A program made the translations under genes and the position numbers. DNA of 64,000 bases from Neoroseomonas terrae (GTDB lineage Bacteria > Pseudomonadota > Alphaproteobacteria > Acetobacterales > Acetobacteraceae): the NCBI RefSeq assembly GCF_018129025.1, contig NZ_JAAEDI010000018.1, positions 78,615 to 142,614 on the forward strand. Direction: 5' to 3'. This document shows, piece after piece, positions 26,536 to 33,713 of this stretch (position 1 is its first letter; every line of letters starts with the position of its first letter). The notes beneath the pieces were generated by a model. That model had not been told where the DNA came from. It saw nothing but the letters and a program-made list of their open reading frames with translations, and did no database searches.

Positions 26536-27792
26536 CTACACCACCCTCGCCTGCCCTGCCGGCAGCACGCCGAACGGGTCGAGCACCAGCGGCGCCGTCG
26601 CGGCGATCCGCGCGAGGTCATAGGCCCGATGCGGCGTCCCGAGGATCGCCGCATCGAGCCCCGGCACGGCGATACCTGGCACGCGGCGCGCCTCGCGCAG
26701 CGCGTCGGCTTCGGGGCCGAGCACCGGGTCGTGCCACAGCACCTCCGCGCCACATGCGAGCAGCATCCGCACCAGCTCGACCGGCGCCGCACCGCGCAGA
26801 TCGGGCACGTCCGGCTTGTATGTTACGCCCAGCACCAGCACGCGCCGGCCGGCGACGCTGCCGCCCAGCGCGCCTTCCAGCGCCGCCAGGATGCGCCCGG
26901 GCCGTGCCCCATTCGCCGCCGCCGCGGCGGCCAGCAGCGTGGAGGTCGCGCCGGCGCGGGCCAGTTCCATCTGCAGGAAGGCGGGGTCGACCGGGATGCA
27001 GTGCCCGCCGGCCCCCGCGCCCGGCCAGAAGGGGGCGAAGCCGAAGGGCTTGGTCGCGGCCGCCTCCACCACGGCCCGCGTCGGCACGCCGAGCGCGGCG
27101 AAACCGCGATGCAGTTCATCGATCAGAGCGATGTTGACCAGGCGATAGGTATTCTCCAGCAGCTTCGCGCATTCGGCGATCTCGGGGGTCGCGACGGGGA
27201 TCACCTGGTCGGTGATACGGTCCCAGAAGCCACGGGCACGGGCGAGCGAGACGGGGTCCGGTGCGCCCAGCAGCCGTGGTGTTCGGCGCGGCCCGGCCTC
27301 GCCGCCCGGGTTCTCGCGTTCCGGCGAGACAGCGAGGTACACGTCGCGACCGACGCGCAGCCCGTCCCGTTCCAGCACCTGCCGGCACAGCCCGTTCGTT
27401 GCACCCGGATGGCAGGTGGAGACCAGGCAGACCAGCGCCCCGGGCGCCAAGCCGATCCGGCAGGTCTCGAGCGCTGCGGCGACCAACGAGAGGTCCGGCG
27501 TGCCCGTCGCATCGAGCGGCGTCGGCACGCAGATCAGCCAGGTCCCGGCCCGCGGCAATGCGAGCGGATCCGCGGTGGCCAGCAATCGGCCGGCCGGGAC
27601 GGTGCCGCGTGCAGCCGCTTCAGCCGCGCGCGCCGCTGTCGGGTCGAGGTCGTAGCCTGTCACGGCGAAGCCCGCCGCGGCGGCCTCCAGCGCGATCGGC
27701 AGGCCGACGTAGCCAAGGCCGATGACCACCACCTCCCTCGCCGCCATGGCGGCGGCGCTGGCTGGGTCGGGCAGCAGGCCAATATCGGGCAT
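26536..27792 (-). CDS. Nucleotide-sugar (UDP-sugar) dehydrogenase
   Basis: A 418-residue NAD-dependent UDP-sugar 6-dehydrogenase of the UDP-ManNAc/UDP-GlcNAc dehydrogenase group (WecC/TviB-like), oxidising a sugar C6 alcohol to a uronic acid. GLGYVG at 25-30 is the NAD site, VSPERENPG (156-163) is a group marker, and the catalytic cysteine is Cys265 in GAGGHCIPVDP. With manC convergent to it, the pair points to capsule or exopolysaccharide precursors. ATG 27792 has no ribosome binding site, and a promoter-like pair ends only five bases before it. A leaderless transcript is possible; otherwise the internal ATG at residue 16 could be the start. Confidence 0.88.
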   Translation of the reverse strand: MPDIGLLPDPASAAAMAAREVVVIGLGYVGLPIALEAAAAGFAVTGYDLDPTAARAAEAAARGTVPAGRLLATADPLALPRAGTWLICVPTPLDATGTPDLSLVAAALETCRIGLAPGALVCLVSTCHPGATNGLCRQVLERDGLRVGRDVYLAVSPERENPGGEAGPRRTPRLLGAPDPVSLARARGFWDRITDQVIPVATPEIAECAKLLENTYRLVNIALIDELHRGFAALGVPTRAVVEAAATKPFGFAPFWPGAGAGGHCIPVDPAFLQMELARAGATSTLLAAAAAANGARPGRILAALEGALGGSVAGRRVLVLGVTYKPDVPDLRGAAPVELVRMLLACGAEVLWHDPVLGPEADALREARRVPGIAVPGLDAAILGTPHRAYDLARIAATAPLVLDPFGVLPAGQARVV

Positions 27793-27797
27793 CCCAA

Positions 27798-27826
27798 ATA
27801 GTTGCTAATTATTGCCTTAAAATCAA
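27798..27826 (-). promoter_or_regulatory. Possible leaderless promoter of the UDP-sugar dehydrogenase gene
   Basis: In an AT-rich patch TTGATT (27826-27821) and AACTAT (27803-27798) are 17 bases apart on the minus strand. The predicted first base falls at or beside ATG 27792. The divergent upp gene must also be read from this patch, but no clear plus-strand pair is visible. Confidence 0.3.
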
Positions 27827-27930
27827 CCATTGGTGGATATGCACGCGGCCCTGGCGCCACGCTCGGCTTTCGGCCTAGCTGGCGCAACAACGGAGGATCA
27901 GCGCGTGATGGTTGGAAGGGCGATGCGGAT

Positions 27931-28563
27931 ATGACAGCGCCGGTACATGTCGCGACGCATCCGCTGATCCAGCACAAGCTTGGGCTGATGCGACAGGCCG
28001 GCTGCCCGTCCTCGGAGTTCCGACGGCTGCTCGGCGAAGTCGCCATGCTGCTCTGCTACGAGGTGACGCGCGAACTGCCGCTGGAGCAGGTGCCGATCGA
28101 AACGCCGCTTGAACCGATGATGGCGCCGCGCATCGCGGGCCGGAAGCTGGTGCTCGCGCCCGTGCTGCGCGCCGGGCTTGGCATGCTGGACGGCATGCTG
28201 ACGCTGGTGCCCTCCGCGCGCGTCGCGCATGTCGGGCTCTACCGCGACCCCGTCACCCTGCAGGCCGTGGAGTACTACTTCAAGGCGCCAGGCGACGTGG
28301 CGGAGCGCCTGGTACTGGTGCTCGACCCGATGCTCGCGACGGCGAACTCGGCTGTCGCGGCGATCGAGCGCTTCAAGGCGCGGGGCTGCCGTTCCATTCG
28401 CTTCGTCTGCCTGCTCGCTGCACCGGAGGGAATCCGGCACCTCCAGGAAGCCCATCCCGATGTCCCGATCTGGACCGCGGCGATCGACCGGGCGCTGGAC
28501 GACCACGGCTACATCCGCCCCGGCCTCGGGGATGCGGGGGACCGGATCTTCGGCACGGCGTGA
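27931..28563 (+). CDS. upp: Uracil phosphoribosyltransferase
   Basis: Salvages uracil to UMP using PRPP in the cytoplasm. The 210-residue protein matches the family end to end: [32 protein letters not shown], then the PRPP loop [11 protein letters not shown] and the uracil-binding C-terminus [17 protein letters not shown]. One oddity is the loop, which reads ATANS where ATGGS or ATGNS is usual; whether PRPP binding suffers is unknown. ATG 27931 is taken because the family starts about ten residues before KLG. GGAAGGG lies ten bases upstream. Confidence 0.92.
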   Translation: MTAPVHVATHPLIQHKLGLMRQAGCPSSEFRRLLGEVAMLLCYEVTRELPLEQVPIETPLEPMMAPRIAGRKLVLAPVLRAGLGMLDGMLTLVPSARVAHVGLYRDPVTLQAVEYYFKAPGDVAERLVLVLDPMLATANSAVAAIERFKARGCRSIRFVCLLAAPEGIRHLQEAHPDVPIWTAAIDRALDDHGYIRPGLGDAGDRIFGTA

Positions 28564-28654
28564 CGAGCCGGCGATCACCATGCCGCGCGCATGCTTGCAA
28601 GGCCTGCGCCCTCGGTCCGACCTTGGCACCATCGCCAACGAAGGGAGCACGGGC

Positions 28655-29125
28655 ATGAGGGTCACGCAGAACCTGTGGTACGAGAAGGACATGGAAGCGG
28701 CGATCGGCTTCTACACCTCGCTGATCCCCGGCTCCTCCATCGACAGCGTCTCATCGATGCCGACCGACAGCCCCAGCGGCCCGGCGGGCAGTGTGAAGGT
28801 CGCGACCTTCACCCTCGGCGACCAGCGCTACATGGCGATCGAGGCCGGCCCGCTCGACGCCTTCAACCATAGCTTCTCGATCATGGTGGAATGCGACACC
28901 CAGGCCGAGATCGACCGGCTGTGGGACGCCCTGCGCGATGGCGGCCAGGTGGAGCAATGCGGCTGGCTCAAGGACCGCTGGGGCCTGTCCTGGCAGATCG
29001 CGCCGAAGCGGCTCGGCGAATTGATGAACGATCCCGACCGCGCCCGCGCGAAGCGCGTCGCCGAAGCCATGCTCACCATGGTGAAGCTCGACCTCGCGGC
29101 GCTGGAGAAGGCGGCGGCCGGCTGA
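28655..29125 (+). CDS. VOC family protein (PhnB/3-demethylubiquinone methyltransferase-like)
   Basis: A 156-residue glyoxalase-fold protein. It opens MRVTQNLWYEKDMEAAIGFY, the pattern of the PhnB-like group often misnamed 3-demethylubiquinone-9 3-methyltransferase. The block GGQVEQCGWLKDRWGLSWQI is also typical of this group. No methyltransferase motif is present, so the reaction is unassigned. AAGGGAG sits nine bases upstream of ATG 28655. It is convergent with the aminotransferase gene, and a hairpin covers both stops. Confidence 0.85.
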   Translation: MRVTQNLWYEKDMEAAIGFYTSLIPGSSIDSVSSMPTDSPSGPAGSVKVATFTLGDQRYMAIEAGPLDAFNHSFSIMVECDTQAEIDRLWDALRDGGQVEQCGWLKDRWGLSWQIAPKRLGELMNDPDRARAKRVAEAMLTMVKLDLAALEKAAAG

Positions 29126-29135
29126 ACCGGCCGCC
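29113..29135. terminator. Convergent-gene hairpin
   Basis: GGCGGCCGG (29113-29121) pairs with CCGGCCGCC (29127-29135) around CTGAA. It overlaps the VOC stop codon and lies ten bases from the aminotransferase stop. It has no T-run, so it may block or stabilise rather than terminate. Confidence 0.4.
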
Positions 29136-29144
29136 GGTCCCCGG

Positions 29145-30443
29145 TCACGCCACCTTGCGGCCCGCCGGCAGCGTCTGCATCGCGGAGCGGAACGCATCGA
29201 GCGTCTGCGCCACATCCTCAGCGGTATGCGCGGTGGACAGGTAGAACTTGCTGTCCCCCTTCAGGATGCCGCGGGCGCGCAGCACGGTGTTCACGTGCTT
29301 CTGCATCGCCGTGTCCTGGCGCAGCACGGCGCGGTAGTCGCGCAGGTCGCCCGCAGCGTAGACGACGTCGAACAGCACCGGCTCGCCGAGGCATTGCGCC
29401 GGGATGCCGGCCTCAGCGATCAGCATCGCGAGCCCATCCATCAGCGACCGCCCCATGGCGAAGACCTTGTCGTAGGTGCCGGGCTCACGCAGCACGCCGA
29501 GCGTCGCGAGGCCGGCCACCGCCGCGACCGGATTGCCGGACAGCGTGCCGACCTGCGTCAGGAAGCGTTCCTCTCCGACCGCCTTGTCGAACAGCGCCAT
29601 GATCTCGGCCTTGCCGCCGATCGCCGACAGCGCGAAGCCGCCGCCGACGATCTTGCCCATGGTGCAGATGTCGGGCGTGACGCCGTACAGTTCCTGCGCG
29701 CCGCCATAGGCGAAGCGGAACCCCGTCACGACCTCGTCGAAGATCAGCGGGATGCCGAGCCGCGCGGTCACGTCGCGGACCGCCTGCAAGAAGCCGGGCT
29801 TGGGTGGGATCAGCCGCTGCAGCGGCTCCATGATGACGCCGCCGATCTCGTCCTGATGCGCCTCGATCAGCCGCACCGCGGCCTCGATGTCGTTGAACGG
29901 GGCGACGAGAACCTCACTGCGGACGGCGTCCGGAATCCCGGGGCTGTCGGGCACGGCCTCGGGGAAATTCGCGAGGCGGCGCGGCGCGAGGGACATCAGC
30001 GCCCAATCCGACATGCCGTGGTAGCCGCCCTCGAACTTCACGATCTTCGGCCGGCCGCGATACGCCCGCGCCAGCCGCATCGCATAGAAATCGGCCTCGG
30101 TGCCGGAGGTCAGGAACCGCACCTGCTCGGCGCAGGGCACCGCCTCGACGATCGCTTCGGCAAGCCGGATGCCCGGCTCGTTGTTCGCGAAGAAGGTGGT
30201 GCCGAGCGGGATCTGGCGCAGCACCGCCTCGGTCACCGCCGGGTGGTCGTGGCCGATGAACATCGGGCCCGAGCCGAGCAGGTAGTCGATGTAGTCGTTG
30301 CCCGACACGTCCTGCACATGCCCGCCCTTGCCGGAGCGGATGATGATGTCGGCGGGGAAGTTGCCGAAGCCGCCGGCGGGCAGCACGCGCTTCGCGGCCT
30401 CCATCAGCGCCAGTTCCTCGGGGCCTTTCGCGATGCCGGTCAT
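29145..30443 (-). CDS. Class III aminotransferase (glutamate-1-semialdehyde aminomutase-like)
   Basis: A 432-residue PLP enzyme of the class III aminotransferase group, closest in motifs to glutamate-1-semialdehyde 2,1-aminomutase. Visible PLP contacts are SGTEA (113-117), FDEVVTGFR with Asp236, and the Schiff-base Lys264 in MGKIVGGGFALSAIGG. The stretch GSGPMFIGHDHP near the N-terminus fits. A role in haem synthesis is unlikely in an alphaproteobacterium that would use ALA synthase, so an amino-acid or amine transaminase is the better guess. ATG 30443 follows GGAGCGGC; ATG 30455 is an alternative. Confidence 0.85.
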   Translation of the reverse strand: MTGIAKGPEELALMEAAKRVLPAGGFGNFPADIIIRSGKGGHVQDVSGNDYIDYLLGSGPMFIGHDHPAVTEAVLRQIPLGTTFFANNEPGIRLAEAIVEAVPCAEQVRFLTSGTEADFYAMRLARAYRGRPKIVKFEGGYHGMSDWALMSLAPRRLANFPEAVPDSPGIPDAVRSEVLVAPFNDIEAAVRLIEAHQDEIGGVIMEPLQRLIPPKPGFLQAVRDVTARLGIPLIFDEVVTGFRFAYGGAQELYGVTPDICTMGKIVGGGFALSAIGGKAEIMALFDKAVGEERFLTQVGTLSGNPVAAVAGLATLGVLREPGTYDKVFAMGRSLMDGLAMLIAEAGIPAQCLGEPVLFDVVYAAGDLRDYRAVLRQDTAMQKHVNTVLRARGILKGDSKFYLSTAHTAEDVAQTLDAFRSAMQTLPAGRKVA

Positions 30444-30510
30444 GTGCCGCTCCATGGGTCGTGCGCCGGGGAGGCTAGAGCACATTCGCCGCGGCGCGAA
30501 ACGCCCGCCG

Positions 30511-33500
30511 TCAGTTCCCGCCGAAGATCCCCCGCAGAAAGCCGGGCGTCAGAGCCGACAGCGGATTGACGCTGACGGACGGATCGGCGAGCGGCCCGCG
30601 CATGCTGTAGGTCACCGCGAAAAGCCCGCCGCCGCGTTCGGGGCTGAACACTCGACCGAGCCCCGGGATGCGCCCGAGCAGCGAGTTGAACACGTAGGCC
30701 GGCACGATCGTCCCCTCCATGTCGATCGTGTCGCGCAGCCGGTCGATGCGCCCTTTGGCAGTCAGGCCCAGCGAGACGGAGAAGGCGCGCGCCTCGGTCA
30801 GCACCAGCGCCTCCCGTGTCAGGGTGAACGGCGCGGTCAGGGAGGCGAAGGTCAGCCCCTCCCCCGACAGCGCCTCGAACACGCCGAACACCGACATCGC
30901 CTGTAGCAGCTTGCCCAGTGCGGGCGCGTCCTGCACCGCGAAGTCGTCGAGCTCGGCCGTGCCGGTCAGCGGCGCGCCGCGCTGGCCATCGGCGTAGGCC
31001 GCATCCACCTGCAACCGGCCGCCGCGGATGGTGCTCAGCACGCCGAAGGCGCGCAGGAGCGCGCCGCCATTGTCGCTGGTCAGCCGCAGACGCCGCCGCC
31101 CGGCCTCCGGTGCGAGCGTCAGGTCGATGCCGCCGCCGCCCTCGACGCGGCCCTGCACGCGGGCGTTCTGCATCGTGCCCTGTGCATTCGTCGCGAGGGT
31201 GGCGACGATGCCGGCCAGCGCACGGTCGCGCGGCAGCAGCACGCGGTCGAAGCGCACATCGACGGAGACGCCCGGCCCCGTGGCCGCGGCAGCGCCCGCG
31301 GCCGGCGTCGCCTCGGCCGAGGACGGCCGCGACATCATCGGCGCGACGTCGAGCGCCGGACCACGCATCGCGATCACCCAATCACCCCGCGGCCCAGCCG
31401 GCGGGTTGATCTCCCCGCTGAACCGACTGCGGCCGATGTGGCCCTGCTGGATCTCGATGCGCTGCGGAACATTGTCGCGAAGCTGCGTGCCGCGGCCGCG
31501 CAGAAGTGCATCCGGCGCCTCGATGCGGATGCCGTCGATCGCGGTGATCTGCCCGTTCTGAAGCACGATGGTCGCTTCGCCGCGGCTGGCGGTGCCGGGC
31601 GGCTTCGACCAGGCGAGTGGATCGATCTCGAGCCGCGCCGGCGTCAGGTCAGTGCGGAGCTGCACGCGGCCCTGCCCGTTGCGCCGCGTCTCGTTGCGGA
31701 TGTCGAGGCCGACCATGCCTTCGACGAAGGGCCGCGGATCCAGCCCGAAGGTCGCGATCTGCCGCACATCGGCGCGGCCCGAGACGATCTCGCGCGACAC
31801 CACCTGGCCGGGCGGGCCCGTCCGGAAGTCCAGCTCCTGCTGGACGCGCAGCGGGATGCCCTGCACCGTCGCGGTGCCCGTCGCGCGCATGCCCGCCAGA
31901 TCCACGGTGAAGTCGAAATTGCCGCGTTCCAGATCCTTGCCGAGCACGATGCGCGGCACGCGGACGTCGACGACGCGGCCCGTGGCGTTGATGCGCATGG
32001 CCTCGATCGGCAGTTCGGCGATCAGCGGAAAGCCGAGCGACAGGCGCGCCTCGCGCAGCGTCCCGCGCACATCGCCCACCGGCGGCGGCCGAAGCCGGAA
32101 CAGGCCGAGCCGCTCGTGCCGCAACAGCGTCCAGACATCGGCGGCCGGGCCGCCAACGACGATGTCCATCTCCGCTGTCTCGGGCTCGGCCGACAGGCCG
32201 ATGCGCAGCTTCCCCTCCCGGACCTCGATCGCCGTGCCTGATTGCCTTGCGCTAGTGACGTCGATCTCGATCGCATCAAGGGCGAAGCGGACACGCGCAT
32301 CGACGCCTTCCACGGGCGGCATCGGGCGCAGCCAGTGCACCACCGCGTCGTCCGCCGCCAGCGTTCCATCCAGGCTGAGGATGCGAGCCTCGCCGCTTGC
32401 CTGGTCGAGCTCACCGCCGATGCGCCAGGTGCCATCGCGGGCGGTGCCGCCGGTCAGGTTTTCGATGATCCAGTCGCGCGCGCCGCGCGCCACGCCGGCC
32501 GGCCAGTATTGCGCGAGGTCCGCCACGGCGATGCGGTCGAGGCCGAGCTGCGCTTCCCCCTGCCAGCGCCCATCGGCGAGGCGGGCCTCGGCCGTGGCGG
32601 TGATCCGCGGCGGCGCACCCGGGGCGCCGCGGCCGTCGAGCGGGGCGGGCCACAGCACCGCGCGTTCCACACGCAGCGTCGTGCGATCGAGCGTCAGGTC
32701 CGCATCGAGCGACGTCAGCGCGACACGCCCGGGCTCGCCCAGGTCGATGGTGCCGGCACCGATGCGCAGCCGGGCCAGCGCGAGGGTCGGGATATGCAGA
32801 CCGTCGAGCTGCACGTCGACCGTCAGCGACGCCGGCGCATCGATCGCCGCGAGCGGTGCGAGCACCGGCGCGCTGCCGGCAAGCGCTGCCGGCCGGATGG
32901 CCGGGATGGTCGCGCTCAGGCTGCCCCGCCCCGTCGCGCCGTCGATCGATCCTTGCACGCGCAGCCCGACCCGCCCGGTTTCCAACACCAGCCCGCCATT
33001 GCCGTTCAGGTCGACGCCGCCGCCTTCCCGCCGGGTCAGGACCAGCGCACCGATCTCCGCCGTCCAGGACCGGCCGAGCTGCGCGTCCGTCACCTGCGCC
33101 CGCGCATTGGTCAGCCGCACCAGGCGCAGCGCGGACATCGGGCCGGAATCCGAGGGCGGCTTCATCAGCTGCGCCAGCAGATCGAGGATCGGCTCACTCT
33201 CGGCCGCCGGCGGCTGGCCGTCCGCCTCGGCGGCCTCGACCGCCGCGGGCTCGCCGAGGTCGAGTCGCAGCGCGCCTTCCGCCGAGCGTGCCGCGACGAT
33301 GGTAAGCCCCTGGACCTCCAGTGCGCTGGGCGCGACGACGCCGCGCAACAGCCACGGGAGCGACAGCGACACGCGGGCATCCGGCAATTCGGCCCGCACC
33401 GCGCCGTCGTCGCCGATCGCCTGCACATGGCCGAGGGTGAGCGCGATCGGCGAACGGTCCCCGTCGCGCCAGCCGGCCCAGGCGATCGCCACGTCGCCGA

Positions 33501-33696
33501 TCGTCAGCCGCATGCCCTCGCGGCCCTGATTGACCGCCTTCTCGACCTCCCGAGCCAACATCGGCAGGGGCAGCGGACCTTCCTGGAGGCGCCAGGCGAG
33601 GGCGGCGAGGCCGAGCCCCACCAGCAAGGCCGCGCCGATCAGCAACCGAGCCAGACGGTCCAGCCAGCGCCCGGCTTGACCGGCGACCCGCCTCAC
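30511..33696 (-). CDS. AsmA-like/DUF3971 (YhdP-type) envelope protein
   Basis: A 1061-residue protein with one N-terminal membrane helix (about 17-36, RLLIGAALLVGLGLAALAW) and a very long periplasmic beta-rich body containing DUF3971. The C-terminal AsmA-like part ends with a region (IDMEGTIVPAYVFNSLLGR) typical of YhdP/TamB-like lipid-bridge proteins. Such proteins help carry phospholipids to the outer membrane. It is divergent from glnE with 17 bases between start codons, an arrangement often seen in alphaproteobacteria. No truncation is visible. Confidence 0.85.
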   Translation of the reverse strand: MRRVAGQAGRWLDRLARLLIGAALLVGLGLAALAWRLQEGPLPLPMLAREVEKAVNQGREGMRLTIGDVAIAWAGWRDGDRSPIALTLGHVQAIGDDGAVRAELPDARVSLSLPWLLRGVVAPSALEVQGLTIVAARSAEGALRLDLGEPAAVEAAEADGQPPAAESEPILDLLAQLMKPPSDSGPMSALRLVRLTNARAQVTDAQLGRSWTAEIGALVLTRREGGGVDLNGNGGLVLETGRVGLRVQGSIDGATGRGSLSATIPAIRPAALAGSAPVLAPLAAIDAPASLTVDVQLDGLHIPTLALARLRIGAGTIDLGEPGRVALTSLDADLTLDRTTLRVERAVLWPAPLDGRGAPGAPPRITATAEARLADGRWQGEAQLGLDRIAVADLAQYWPAGVARGARDWIIENLTGGTARDGTWRIGGELDQASGEARILSLDGTLAADDAVVHWLRPMPPVEGVDARVRFALDAIEIDVTSARQSGTAIEVREGKLRIGLSAEPETAEMDIVVGGPAADVWTLLRHERLGLFRLRPPPVGDVRGTLREARLSLGFPLIAELPIEAMRINATGRVVDVRVPRIVLGKDLERGNFDFTVDLAGMRATGTATVQGIPLRVQQELDFRTGPPGQVVSREIVSGRADVRQIATFGLDPRPFVEGMVGLDIRNETRRNGQGRVQLRTDLTPARLEIDPLAWSKPPGTASRGEATIVLQNGQITAIDGIRIEAPDALLRGRGTQLRDNVPQRIEIQQGHIGRSRFSGEINPPAGPRGDWVIAMRGPALDVAPMMSRPSSAEATPAAGAAAATGPGVSVDVRFDRVLLPRDRALAGIVATLATNAQGTMQNARVQGRVEGGGGIDLTLAPEAGRRRLRLTSDNGGALLRAFGVLSTIRGGRLQVDAAYADGQRGAPLTGTAELDDFAVQDAPALGKLLQAMSVFGVFEALSGEGLTFASLTAPFTLTREALVLTEARAFSVSLGLTAKGRIDRLRDTIDMEGTIVPAYVFNSLLGRIPGLGRVFSPERGGGLFAVTYSMRGPLADPSVSVNPLSALTPGFLRGIFGGN

Positions 33697-33713
33697 CTGT
33701 TCCCTGCCCGGCC

